Shown one piece after another: positions 8,146 through 16,312 of a stretch of DNA of 64,000 nucleotides. The stretch is from NCBI GenBank assembly GCA_902495455.1, contig CABUXJ010000003.1, positions 56,496 through 120,495 of the forward strand, given 5' to 3'. The position numbers were made by a program, and so were the translations under genes. Source of the DNA: an uncultured Prevotella sp. (GTDB taxonomy: Bacteria; Bacteroidota; Bacteroidia; Bacteroidales; Bacteroidaceae). The notes beneath the pieces are model-generated. The model was not told where the DNA came from. It worked only from the letters and a program-made list of their open reading frames with translations, and did no database searches. The first letter of the stretch is position 1. Each line of letters begins with the position of its first letter.

Positions 8146-10221
8146 ATGACCGACCTGTTCAACTATACCCGCCGCCAATCGTCCGTCGTCCGGATTGGCA
8201 CCACACCGCTCGGCGGTGACAACCCGATACGCATACAGTCGATGACGACCACACCGACGAGCGACACCGACAGTTCCGTGGCACAGGCGGAGCGCATCAT
8301 CGACGCCGGCGGTGAATATGTGCGGCTCACCACGCAGGGCGTCCGGGAAGCCGAGAACCTGAAGAACATCAGCAGCCGGCTGCGTGCCGAGGGTTATGAC
8401 GCCCCCATCGTGGCCGACGTCCACTTCAATCCCAACGTGGCCGACGTGGCCGCGCTCTACGCCGGAAAGGTGCGCATCAATCCCGGCAACTACGTCGACC
8501 CCGCCCGGACATTCCGCCAGCTGGAATATACGGATGAGGAATATGCCGCCGAACTGAAGAAGATAGAGGAGCGGTTTGTCCCGTTCCTGCAGATATGCCG
8601 CGAGCATGGCACGGCCATTCGCATCGGAGTCAACCACGGTTCGCTCTCCGACCGCATCATGTCGCGCTATGGCGACACGCCGGAGGGCATCGTGGAGAGC
8701 TGCATGGAATTCCTGCGCATCTGCCGCCGCGAGCGGTTTGACGACGTCGTCATCTCCATCAAGGCCAGCAACACCGTCGTCATGGTACGCTCGGTGCGTC
8801 TGCTCGTCGACACAATGGAGCGCGAGGGCATGAGCTATCCGCTCCATCTCGGTGTCACGGAGGCCGGCGAAGGAGAGGACGGACGCATCAAGAGTGCCGT
8901 GGGCATCGGTGCGTTGCTCGCCGACGGCATCGGAGACACCATCCGCGTGTCGCTCAGCGAGGAGCCCGAGGCCGAGATTCCCGTCGCCCGTCACCTCGTC
9001 GACTACGTCACGCAGCGTGCCGGGCACACCGTCATTCCGGCCGAGCCATACTCCGGTTTTGACTGGCTTCGCCCCGAACGCCGCGTGACCAAAGCCGTGG
9101 CGAACATCGGCGGCAACAATGTGCCGGTCGTTGTGGGAGCCCCCCTCAATCCCCCCAAGGGGGGAAGCCCTGCGGATGAAGCAGAAAAGGTTATTGCTTC
9201 TGAGGCAGCAAAGGAGACGACGAGCGTCACGCCCGACTATATATATATAGGTGGAAAACTGCCCGACAATCCCGAGGCCGGCCGCAAATATATCGTGGAC
9301 TTCGATACTTTTGTCAATATGACGAGGAGTGAGGAGTGTGGAGTGAGGAGTGAGAATATCAGCTGCGTTGTTACGTCAGCTGCCGGCATGTCAGATGGCG
9401 TGTCAGACAATTCTCCCTCCTCCCTCCTCCCTCCTCCCTCCTCGTCCCTCTACCCCATCTTCCCCCATACCGCCATGCCGTTCATAGGCAGCGTCAAGGC
9501 CGACGTGAAGTTCCTCGTGCTCCAATATGGTGTTCCGGCGGAGGAATATGTGGCTTGTCTGAAAGCCCATCCGGAGGTCGTTGTGGTCTGCATGAGCAAC
9601 CACAAGAACCGTCTCGGAGAACAGCGCGCACTCATCCACGAGATGACGGCGGCGGGACTGACCAACCCCGTGATAGTCTGTCAGATGTACCGGCACGGCA
9701 CCGGGGAGAAGAATAACGGTGCCGAGGGTAATAAGACGAACGGCGCCGAAGACAAAAAGAACTACGCCGAGGCCAAGAGCGACTTCCAGTTGGAGGCCGC
9801 CGCCGACATGGGAGCGCTGATGTTTGACGGTCTTTGCGACGGCATCTGGCTGATGAACGACGGCGATCTCGACGCACAGGACATCTGCGACACAGCCTTC
9901 GGCATACTTCAGGCCGCACGCTTGCGCACGTCCAAGACCGAATATATCAGCTGTCCGGGCTGCGGCCGCACGCTCTACGACCTGCGCTCGACCATCGCCC
10001 GCATCAAGGCGGCGACGTCCCACATGAAGGGATTGAAGATCGGCATCATGGGATGTATCGTCAACGGGCCGGGCGAGATGGCCGATGCCGACTACGGTTA
10101 CGTCGGTGCGGGACGCGGACGGATATCCTTATACCGCAGGAAAGAATGTGTGGCGAAGAACATTCCCGAGGCGGAAGCCGTCGAACGGTTGCTCGAACTG
10201 ATTGCCGCCGACGCCAAATAA
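8146..10221 (+). CDS. ispG: 4-hydroxy-3-methylbut-2-enyl-diphosphate synthase (long form)
   Basis: 691 residues. IspG is an Fe4S4 enzyme of the non-mevalonate isoprenoid pathway that reduces methylerythritol cyclodiphosphate to HMBDP. The TIM barrel occupies about 1-300, and the C-terminal Fe-S domain holds C-P-G-C near 603-606 and the third cysteine in G-I-M-G-C near 637. Bacteroidota and plants have a long form with a central insert, so length alone is not odd. The insert here contains translated repeat DNA: a CCCCCCAAGGGGGG palindrome at 9136-9185, GAGGAGTGAGGAGTG units at 9323-9358 and CTCCCTCCT tandem units at 9411-9450. The frame stays open through all three. The start at 8146 gives the family N-terminus (F-N-Y-x-R-R-x-S) and follows the hairpin; upstream in-frame codons lie in the repeat. 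Confidence 0.93.
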   Translation: MTDLFNYTRRQSSVVRIGTTPLGGDNPIRIQSMTTTPTSDTDSSVAQAERIIDAGGEYVRLTTQGVREAENLKNISSRLRAEGYDAPIVADVHFNPNVADVAALYAGKVRINPGNYVDPARTFRQLEYTDEEYAAELKKIEERFVPFLQICREHGTAIRIGVNHGSLSDRIMSRYGDTPEGIVESCMEFLRICRRERFDDVVISIKASNTVVMVRSVRLLVDTMEREGMSYPLHLGVTEAGEGEDGRIKSAVGIGALLADGIGDTIRVSLSEEPEAEIPVARHLVDYVTQRAGHTVIPAEPYSGFDWLRPERRVTKAVANIGGNNVPVVVGAPLNPPKGGSPADEAEKVIASEAAKETTSVTPDYIYIGGKLPDNPEAGRKYIVDFDTFVNMTRSEECGVRSENISCVVTSAAGMSDGVSDNSPSSLLPPPSSSLYPIFPHTAMPFIGSVKADVKFLVLQYGVPAEEYVACLKAHPEVVVVCMSNHKNRLGEQRALIHEMTAAGLTNPVIVCQMYRHGTGEKNNGAEGNKTNGAEDKKNYAEAKSDFQLEAAADMGALMFDGLCDGIWLMNDGDLDAQDICDTAFGILQAARLRTSKTEYISCPGCGRTLYDLRSTIARIKAATSHMKGLKIGIMGCIVNGPGEMADADYGYVGAGRGRISLYRRKECVAKNIPEAEAVERLLELIAADAK

Positions 10222-10229
10222 AGATTTTA

Positions 10230-10274
10230 AGGACTTCCATTGGGATTCATGAGGACTCCCGATGGAAGTCTTTG
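10230..10274 (+). terminator. Probable terminator of ispG
   Basis: GGACTTCCAT at 10231 pairs with ATGGAAGTCT at about 10262, and the shorter inner segments GGGA and TCCC also pair. TTTGTGTT follows. Moderately T-rich tail. Confidence 0.55.
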
Positions 10275-10328
10275 TGTTATATAAGACTACCGTTATAAAC
10301 AACTGAGACAATCGTAACAACCAACTTT

Positions 10329-10835
10329 ATGGAATCGAAGAAGATTGATTATAGCGACCGCGTGCGCCGCTCCGAGGAGCTTTTCATGGCCGGCTACAAC
10401 TGTTCCCAATCTGTCGTGGCGGCCTTTGCGGACCTCTACGGCTACACCGAGGAGCAGGCGTTGAAGGTCAGTGCGGGTCTGGGCGGCGGCATCGGCCGCA
10501 TGAGAATGACCTGCGGGGCGGCCTGTGGCATGGCCGTACTGGCCGGAATGGACTGCGGTTCGGCCGTGGCGGGCGACCGCGAGGGCAAATCGGCCAACTA
10601 TCGGGTAGTCCAGCAGCTGATGGGCGCGTTCCGCGAGCAATACGGGACGCTCGTCTGCGCGGAACTGCTGAAGCTCAAACGCGACACTCCGCTGAGCTAC
10701 GAGGCCAGCGAGCGCACGGCCGAATACTACCGCACGCGGCCTTGTGTCAAGCAGGTTGTGGCGGCGGCGAGGATATTCGCCGGCTATTTGGAGCAGAAAC
10801 AGAACGGTCAAAAGGAGCAGACCACCGTCGGATGA
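10329..10835 (+). CDS. C_GCAxxG_C_C family protein
   Basis: 168 residues of a small family named for its conserved cysteines. The pattern is visible: Y-N-C-S-Q near residue 24, T-C-G-A-A-C-G near residues 62-68, a further Cys in G-M-D-C-G, then V-C-A-E-L and R-P-C-V-K toward the C-terminus. The spacing suggests a metal or redox cofactor, but the family has no agreed function that I know. No signal peptide, so it is likely cytoplasmic. It sits between ispG and an OPT transporter; a TTAAAGACC array separates it from the latter. Confidence 0.85.
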   Translation: MESKKIDYSDRVRRSEELFMAGYNCSQSVVAAFADLYGYTEEQALKVSAGLGGGIGRMRMTCGAACGMAVLAGMDCGSAVAGDREGKSANYRVVQQLMGAFREQYGTLVCAELLKLKRDTPLSYEASERTAEYYRTRPCVKQVVAAARIFAGYLEQKQNGQKEQTTVG

Positions 10836-10839
10836 AGCG

Positions 10840-10884
10840 ACCTTAAAGACTTTAAGGACCTTAAAGACCTTAAGGACCTTAAAG
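10840..10884 (+). repeat. TTAAAGACC-type tandem array, second copy
   Basis: Five units of CTTAAAGA / CTTAAGGAC immediately after the preceding stop and 30 bases before the OPT start. Related to the array at 7397-7462. Confidence 0.8.
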
Positions 10885-10915
10885 CAAAAAAGCAGAAACA
10901 AAACAACAACAGATA

Positions 10916-12904
10916 ATGAAAAAAGACGAAAAAGACATGATGCAGCTGCCGGAGAACGCTTTCCGCGAGTTGCACGAAGGAGAGAGTTATGAGCCGATGA
11001 TGAGTCCGCGGGAACAGTATCCCGAGGTCAACGCATGGTCGGTGACGTGGGGAGTGCTGATGGCCATGCTGTTCTCGGCCGCCGCAGCCTACCTCGGACT
11101 GAAGGTGGGACAGGTCTTCGAGGCCGCCATTCCCATCGCAATCATCGCCGTCGGTGTTTCGGCGGCCGCCAAGCGCAACCGTGCGTTGGGCGAGAATGTC
11201 ATCATCCAGAGCATCGGCGCCTGCTCCGGTGCGGTCGTGGCTGGTGCCATATTCACCCTGCCGGCCATCTACATCCTGCAGGCCAAGTATCCCGAGATGA
11301 GCGCGTCGTTCATCAAGATATTCATCTCGTCGCTACTGGGCGGTATCATCGGCATACTGTTCCTCATTCCGTTCCGCAAGTATTTCGTCAGCGACATGCA
11401 CGGAAAATATCCCTTCCCCGAGGCGACGGCCACCACTCAGGTGCTCGTCAGTGGCGCCAAGGGCGGCAATAAGGCCAAGCCTCTGCTGCTGGCCGGACTT
11501 GTCGGAGGACTCTACGACTTCATCGTGGCCACCTTCGGATGGTGGAACGAGAACGTGACGTCGCGCATGGTGGGCGTCGGTGAGACGCTGGCCGAGCGTG
11601 CCAAGCTCGTCTTCAAGGTCAACACGGGAGCCGCCGTGCTCGGTCTGGGCTATATCGTCGGCCTCAAATATGCGCTCATCATCTGCCTCGGCTCGCTGGC
11701 CGTGTGGTGGCTGGTCGTTCCGGGCATGTCGATCGTGTTCCACGACACCGTGCTCAACGCATGGGACCCGACAATCACCCAAACCGTCGGTGAGATGAGC
11801 CCGGAGGACATCTTCCGCGCCTACGGCAAGTCGATAGGCATCGGTGCCATCGCTATGGCCGGCATCATCGGCATCATCAAGTCGTGGGGCATCATCAAGG
11901 GCGCCGTCAGTCTGGCCGCACGCGAGATGAAGGGCGGCAACGCCGGCGACGAGAAAGCGCAGCTGCGCACACAGCGTGACATCTCGTTCCGCTTCATAGC
12001 CATCGCTTCCATCGCCACCATCATCATCACGTTCCTTTTCTTCTGGTTTGGCGTCATGGACGGCAACATGCTCTTCGCCCTCGTGGCCATCGTACTTGTG
12101 GCCGTGATAGCGTTCCTCTTCACGACCGTGGCAGCCAACGCCATCGCCATCGTCGGCAGCAATCCCGTGTCGGGCATGACGCTGATGACGCTCATCCTTG
12201 CTTCGGTCGTCATGGTGGGCGTCGAACTGAAGGGTACGGGCGGCATGGTGGCCGCGCTGATCATGGGCGGTGTCGTCTGCACGGCACTGTCGATGGCCGG
12301 CTCGTTCATCACCGACCTTAAGATAGGCTACTGGCTCGGCACGACCCCACGCAAGCAGGAGTCATGGAAATTCCTCGGCACGCTCGTCTCGGCGGCTACC
12401 GTCGGCGGCGTGATGATGCTGCTGAACGAGACCTACGGTTTCGCCAGCGGTCAGCTCGCAGCGCCGCAGGCCAACGCAATGGCCGCCGTCATCGACCCGC
12501 TGATGAACGGTATCGGCGCCCCGTGGGTGCTCTACGGCATCGGCGCCGTGCTGGCCATCGTACTCACGTGGTGCAAGATTCCGGCCCTGGCCTTTGCCCT
12601 CGGCATGTTCATCCCGATGGAGCTCAACGTCCCGCTCGTCGTCGGCGGTGCCATCAACTGGTATGTCACGACCCGCACGAAGGACGAGAAAGCGAACAAG
12701 GAGCGCGGCGAGATGGGCAACCTGATTGCGTCGGGCTTCATCGCCGGCGGTGCACTGATGGGCGTCGTGAGCGCCATCCTGCGCTTCGGCGGTGTCACCT
12801 TCGAGTATGAAGCATGGTGGGCCAATCCGCTGTCCGAACTGTGCTCGCTCGCAGCCTACATCCTGCTGATAGCATATTTCATCAGAGCAACGAAAACAAA
12901 ATAA
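10916..12904 (+). CDS. OPT family oligopeptide transporter
   Basis: 662 residues with about 14-16 hydrophobic segments, an inner-membrane symporter of the OPT superfamily. Members carry oligopeptides or metal chelates; the substrate here cannot be read from sequence. The N-terminal region E-Q-Y-P-E-V-N-A-W-S-V-T-W-G and the A-A-x-A-Y-L-G-L-K-V-G segment are typical of the bacterial subgroup, as is F-P-E-A-T-A-T-T. Single-gene unit ending at a hairpin terminator. Confidence 0.93.
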   Translation: MKKDEKDMMQLPENAFRELHEGESYEPMMSPREQYPEVNAWSVTWGVLMAMLFSAAAAYLGLKVGQVFEAAIPIAIIAVGVSAAAKRNRALGENVIIQSIGACSGAVVAGAIFTLPAIYILQAKYPEMSASFIKIFISSLLGGIIGILFLIPFRKYFVSDMHGKYPFPEATATTQVLVSGAKGGNKAKPLLLAGLVGGLYDFIVATFGWWNENVTSRMVGVGETLAERAKLVFKVNTGAAVLGLGYIVGLKYALIICLGSLAVWWLVVPGMSIVFHDTVLNAWDPTITQTVGEMSPEDIFRAYGKSIGIGAIAMAGIIGIIKSWGIIKGAVSLAAREMKGGNAGDEKAQLRTQRDISFRFIAIASIATIIITFLFFWFGVMDGNMLFALVAIVLVAVIAFLFTTVAANAIAIVGSNPVSGMTLMTLILASVVMVGVELKGTGGMVAALIMGGVVCTALSMAGSFITDLKIGYWLGTTPRKQESWKFLGTLVSAATVGGVMMLLNETYGFASGQLAAPQANAMAAVIDPLMNGIGAPWVLYGIGAVLAIVLTWCKIPALAFALGMFIPMELNVPLVVGGAINWYVTTRTKDEKANKERGEMGNLIASGFIAGGALMGVVSAILRFGGVTFEYEAWWANPLSELCSLAAYILLIAYFIRATKTK

Positions 12905-12967
12905 CCGGAAAGCCCCCAACCTTCCCAAGGAAGGGAGCCTATATTACTCTTTATCAATATCAACGCA

Positions 12968-13020
12968 AAGGCCGCAAAGACGCGAAGAAACTCTCTTCAT
13001 GTCTTTGCGGCCTTGCTTTT
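12968..13020 (+). terminator. Terminator of the OPT gene
   Basis: AAGGCCGCAAAGAC (12968-12981) pairs perfectly with GTCTTTGCGGCCTT (13001-13014) and a CTTTTTC tail follows. The CGCAAAGACGCGAA wording is shared with the inverted repeat after the helicase gene at 44634-44707, so it may be a repeat used as a terminator. Confidence 0.75.
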
Positions 13021-13043
13021 TCAATGAATAATCTGCTGTTTTA

Positions 13044-13475
13044 TTACTGGCGGAAGTATGTCTCTTCTTCGCCTTCGGTGATTATGGTTATCGAATTGCC
13101 ATCAAACTTTTTTATTATCCACCTTTCTTCATAGGTTCCATCTTCATCGGCATAAAACATCTTTATAGTTTTTGTACTTGAATTATACGTCCAATCAAAG
13201 GGATCTTTATCCCAAAGATGCCCTTCGTCATATTCCTGATAATATCCACTTCCATCCCTATTGAAAACATAAATCAAAAAACCGCTTCCGTCAGATAAGT
13301 AGCGTTTCCATGCGCCTACAATACTATTCGAAGTGCTGCTACCATCATTGATCCCAGTGATATTTTCGGTGTTGTCCTTCTTGTCATCGTCATCATCACT
13401 GCTGCATGCCGCAAATCCAACACACGTTACTACCAAGGCTAATACAGCCAGTAAATTCAAATAAAACTTTTTCAT
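13044..13475 (-). CDS. Small lipoprotein, lipocalin-like
   Basis: 143 residues. Signal peptide of about 23 residues ending in the lipobox F-A-A-C, then S-S-D-D-D-D-D-K-K, an acidic stretch of the kind found on exported Bacteroidota lipoproteins. The mature part has I-V-G-A-W-K-R, D-G-S-G-Y-Y and W-T-Y-N, the pattern of lipocalin-like beta-strand domains. No specific function is recognised. It follows the similar gene at 13508-13954 after 32 bases and is probably co-transcribed with it. Lower GC than the core genes around it. Confidence 0.75.
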   Translation of the reverse strand: MKKFYLNLLAVLALVVTCVGFAACSSDDDDDKKDNTENITGINDGSSTSNSIVGAWKRYLSDGSGFLIYVFNRDGSGYYQEYDEGHLWDKDPFDWTYNSSTKTIKMFYADEDGTYEERWIIKKFDGNSITIITEGEEETYFRQ

Positions 13476-13507
13476 TGTTCTTTTTTGTTTTTAATTAGAA
13501 AATTGGT

Positions 13508-13954
13508 TTATTGTTTTGTTAATTCGCCATAACTTGAATATGGTGATTGTGTTGTAAGCTTACCATTTTTAAATTCAAAAGATGCTTTCCAATTATAGTC
13601 AACATCGGATTCTCCATCATTGCTTGTTGTATAGCAGATTCCATTGCATGTGATTTGACTGCCTGAAACGCTGTAAGTAAAGGCTGCCGCAGCATAAAAA
13701 CTTTTTGCTTCAATGCTGAAACGACCGGTCATATCATTATCAAAAGTAAAATAGATGTGTCGTGTCCCTACTATATTTCCAAAATTGTGGGAGCCATGCC
13801 AAGTTCCTGCCAAACCGGAAAGTGTACCTTTTCCGCCGCCGGTCCATTCGGTATCGTCACCATTATCATCGTCACCACCACTGCTGCAGGCCGTGAACGA
13901 GAACATGCACACCATTGCCAAAAGCAATGCGTCGAGTAACTTCTTTCTCTTCAT
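13508..13954 (-). CDS. Small lipoprotein, lipocalin-like
   Basis: 148 residues. Lipobox F-T-A-C at about 20-23, followed by S-S-G-G-D-D-D-N-G-D-D. The mature part contains L-A-G-T-W-H-G-S-H and F-D-N-D-M-T-G-R-F, again lipocalin-like. Same architecture as the downstream neighbour, so the two may be paralogues that have diverged. First gene of a two-gene unit in the AT-rich block. Substrate and role unknown. Confidence 0.75.
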   Translation of the reverse strand: MKRKKLLDALLLAMVCMFSFTACSSGGDDDNGDDTEWTGGGKGTLSGLAGTWHGSHNFGNIVGTRHIYFTFDNDMTGRFSIEAKSFYAAAAFTYSVSGSQITCNGICYTTSNDGESDVDYNWKASFEFKNGKLTTQSPYSSYGELTKQ

Positions 13955-14057
13955 AATTTTTACTTATTTGTTTATCATTATCCCGATACTTGAATGTATA
14001 TCGGGCTAAATAATAAGAAAAGGCGTGTCTACCCGCTACTTGTCTTCCAAGCAGGTC

Positions 14058-14163
14058 AACCGCCAAGTAAACCTCACAAAACAAACAAGTATGAGCAGTC
14101 CACGCCGCAACTGGCGCAGACCTTGTCATCGCTTGTTCCTGTTTTGTGAATAGTTTGGCGGTT
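14058..14163. repeat. Imperfect 106-bp inverted repeat
   Basis: AACCGCCAA at the left end mirrors TTGGCGGTT at the right, with further imperfect pairing (CACAAAACAAACAAG with CTTGTTCCTGTTTTGTG). Could be a miniature transposon or structured RNA upstream of the lipoprotein pair; nothing else supports either. Confidence 0.4.
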
Positions 14164-14439
14164 ATTCGCTTGGAGAGAACAAGGACTTAAAGTCCGTTAT
14201 ATATATAAAGTAGGGAAACGCTTTTCCTAATGTTGTCTTGGCCGATGTGTCCGGCCGCCGGTGGAGGGCCACATCATGATATGGCCTCATCCTGCGTTTT
14301 TTCCACTGTCTATGTCTGTTTCTTAAATCTTTATTTAGGGGTTAATATCTGCAAAGATACAATATCTTTTGAAATATCCGACAGATTGTGCGTGGAAAAT
14401 CCGACAAAGACGGAACAAATATGATTTCAGCCCCGGCAT

Positions 14440-14840
14440 GTCACAATAATATCAAGAATTTAACACTTCAGATTCTGAATTCCGAAGAGCAAAAATGCTG
14501 AAATCTTGACAAAAAGGCGCCGTTTTTTGTCATCGAAAATGTCGGGGACGACCAAGGAGGGCCTCCCGGGGGCGCAACGAGCACGCCGTTGGAGGACAAC
14601 GAGCACGCCGCCGTAATGCAACGGGCGCCCCGTTGCAATGCCGTAAGGGCCTTACGGCAAAAAGGAAACGAACGAACAGATTGCACACTTCGAGCGAAAA
14701 CATCATAACACACTGATGCTCAGGCGACAAGAAATGCACGCCGAAAAATCGCAAATTTACGCCCGTTGGGAAATAATTTCAGAATATCGCAAAAATCTCA
14801 AGGCTTTTGTCAGAATAATTCCGAGTTTTTAACACTTCGG
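14440..14840 (+). repeat. Dispersed intergenic repeat, copy C
   Basis: About 400 bases between AATTTAACACTTC and GAGTTTTTAACACTTCGG. The core has CAACGAGCACGCCGTTG, CAACGGGCGCCCCGTTGC and CCGTAAGGGCCTTACGG, as in the other copies, but the flanks differ from both type 1 (4240, 37390) and type 2 (48790, 63270). The surrounding 14.2-15.06 kb has no gene that I can support. Confidence 0.6.
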
Positions 14841-14892
14841 TTTTTTCACTTGATGCGGCTTGCCCAAAAAGCGACAGGAAGCGGATAATACA

Positions 14893-14946
14893 GTTCCGCC
14901 GCATCAACGGATATATGACTCCATTCATGCGGCGGAACAGTTTTTA
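14893..14946 (+). terminator. Hairpin with T tail
   Basis: GTTCCGCCGCAT pairs with ATGCGGCGGAAC and is followed by AGTTTTTATT. No gene precedes it. The right arm, CATGCGGCGGAACAGT at 14926-14941, recurs with one change at 22730-22745, just after the Cys-rich operon. Confidence 0.5.
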
Positions 14947-15061
14947 TTATGGTCGCGTGTAACAACAGTATGAATCGCGGCGGCGAAACACAATTTCAAC
15001 ACTATTTTAATGGTTCTTGTAAACTTTTTGAGTTTTCCTTCCCTCAATTTAGATTTTTTAC

Positions 15062-15069
15062 TACCTTTG
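15062..15069 (+). promoter_or_regulatory. -7 element before the operon leader
   Basis: TACCTTTG matches TAnnTTTG, but no TTTG lies at the right distance upstream. With the hairpin at 15167-15190 and the terminator at 15476-15522 it outlines a possible transcript of about 450 bases. Confidence 0.4.
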
Positions 15070-15166
15070 TATTTGATTTCCTTTGTCGTATCTAAATGGA
15101 AGGTGTACCACCCCAGTGAGACAACCCAACAGCAAAGGTTCGATAGAAGTCCACGCCATGCATGAA

Positions 15167-15190
15167 ACATGTGATGGTTACATCACATGT
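15167..15190 (+). other. Perfect hairpin in the leader
   Basis: ACATGTGATG and CATCACATGT pair perfectly around a GTTA loop, 430 bases before the Cys-rich precursor. Palindromic enough to be either RNA structure or a protein-binding site. Confidence 0.5.
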
Positions 15191-15240
15191 TGAAGCGGGT
15201 TTTGGGCGGGAGATCACCATAATAATGGAAAGGCGTTTGC

Positions 15241-15456
15241 ATGCGCTTCTCTTTCTACACTCCAAACTTCGAACACTTGGATTATTCAGTGGAAAGATTA
15301 GCAACAGCAGGTGTCCCGGGATGTGATTACTCGCATCCCCTTATGTGTATACAATATCTTTCTTCTTCGAAAGAAGGACTTGTTATTGAGTTTATGCATT
15401 TAGGGGAGCATATCATATCTGGCGTGGGCTTCGGCGTTGCTTATCTTACTGAATAG
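15241..15456 (+). CDS. Possible 71-residue protein
   Basis: A 71-codon frame in the gap before the Cys-rich operon. It has no signal peptide, membrane segment or motif that I recognise. Support is only positional: a -7 element lies upstream and a hairpin with T tail begins 20 bases after the stop. It could equally be part of an untranslated RNA. Confidence 0.25.
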   Translation: MRFSFYTPNFEHLDYSVERLATAGVPGCDYSHPLMCIQYLSSSKEGLVIEFMHLGEHIISGVGFGVAYLTE

Positions 15457-15475
15457 GCAAGTTCGAAGGCCCGGA

Positions 15476-15522
15476 GTGTGAGATAGGCAAATGTACGGAT
15501 CTCACGCTTCTTTTGTTTTTTT
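15476..15522 (+). terminator. Terminator-like hairpin before the Cys-rich operon
   Basis: GTGTGAGAT (15476-15484) pairs with ATCTCACGC (15499-15507) with one G-T pair, followed by TTCTTTTGTTTTTTT. It would end transcripts from the leader about 75 bases before the precursor gene, so it could be an attenuator. Confidence 0.55.
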
Positions 15523-15547
15523 ATGGCAAACCATATTACGAATAATT

Positions 15548-15576
15548 CTTGTAGGAGATCGCAAGAAATAGATTTG
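15548..15576 (+). promoter_or_regulatory. Candidate promoter of the Cys-rich operon
   Basis: TAGATTTG at 15569-15576 fits TAnnTTTG, with CTTG at 15548-15551 and a 17-base spacer. The precursor ATG is 23 bases downstream. The spacer is shorter than in the best promoters of this window. Confidence 0.45.
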
Positions 15577-15598
15577 ATAAACTTTTAATATTCATAAT

Positions 15599-16312
15599 AT
15601 GGCAGACAAAATTTCCAAGGAGGAACTTCTTAGCAGACGAGAATTCTTCAAAAGAGGTGCAAAAAAGACACTTCCCATTCTTGCATGTTTAACAATACCT
15701 TCGGTATTTCTGAGCTGTGACAAGGAGGATGATTTGGTAAATGAAGGCACAAGTGGTTGCACAAGTTGCAGCAATGGATGCGGTGCTTCATGTAGCAATA
15801 ATTCGACTTCATCTTCATGTTCGACATGCGGCAATGGGTGTGGTGCTTCATGTAGCAATAATTCAACTTCATCTTCATGTTCGACATGCGGCAATGGGTG
15901 CGGTGCTTCATGTAGCAATAATTCAACTTCGTCTTCATGTTCGACATGCGGTAATGGGTGTGGCAGTGCTTGTAGTAATAACTCTACGAATTCCTGTTCC
16001 GATTGCTCCACTCAATGTGCATCGGTTTGTAAAGGTCAGTCCTCCCAAACATGTTCAAATTGTTCTACGGGATGCAGTGCTGGTTGTGGCAATGATTGTG
16101 ATCATTCATGTTCCGGGTTGTGTGGAAGAGAATGCCGAACATCCTGCGGCGGAGAATGTAGAGGGAAATGCGGTCGTAGTTGCCAAGTAGAATGCATCGG
16201 ATATGGAAAGTTAACATATTGTGCATCATGTGGTAATACATGTAGAAGCTCATGCAATGAGAACTGCACTTATGATTGCTACACCACATGTAAGAGTCAT
16301 GGTTATAAATGA
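15599..16312 (+). CDS. Tat-exported Cys-rich lipoprotein precursor, CXXX repeat
   Basis: 237 residues. The N-terminus is a twin-arginine signal, S-R-R-E-F-F-K at 12-18, then a hydrophobic stretch and a lipobox-like F-L-S-C with Cys40. After it come 40 cysteines in about 197 residues, in seven blocks. Each block starts C-x2-C and goes on at every fourth residue: five blocks of 4 Cys, one of 13 and one of 7. The fillers are mostly Ser, Asn, Gly and Thr early, with Arg, Glu and Lys later. Nothing else in the sequence suggests an enzyme. The adjacent radical SAM/SPASM genes and the spacing fit the substrate of a CXXX-repeat peptide maturase (family recalled, not searched). The stop overlaps the next start as ATGA. 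What modification or metal it carries is unknown. A metallothionein-like metal store is the main alternative to a cross-linked peptide. Confidence 0.85.
   Translation: MADKISKEELLSRREFFKRGAKKTLPILACLTIPSVFLSCDKEDDLVNEGTSGCTSCSNGCGASCSNNSTSSSCSTCGNGCGASCSNNSTSSSCSTCGNGCGASCSNNSTSSSCSTCGNGCGSACSNNSTNSCSDCSTQCASVCKGQSSQTCSNCSTGCSAGCGNDCDHSCSGLCGRECRTSCGGECRGKCGRSCQVECIGYGKLTYCASCGNTCRSSCNENCTYDCYTTCKSHGYK
15781..15960 (+). repeat. Three 60-bp tandem repeats inside the precursor gene
   Basis: Three copies of a 60-base unit (20 residues, one Cys block each) differ at only a few positions, nearly all synonymous. A diverged partial copy follows to about 16020 and a half unit precedes. In-frame copy-number change would alter the number of Cys blocks without breaking the protein. 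Confidence 0.95.

Noticed and set aside
15781..16020. CRISPR-like array suggested by regular 60-base units
   Set aside because: There are no distinct spacers; the whole unit is repeated, stays in frame and encodes Cys blocks. No cas genes are present.
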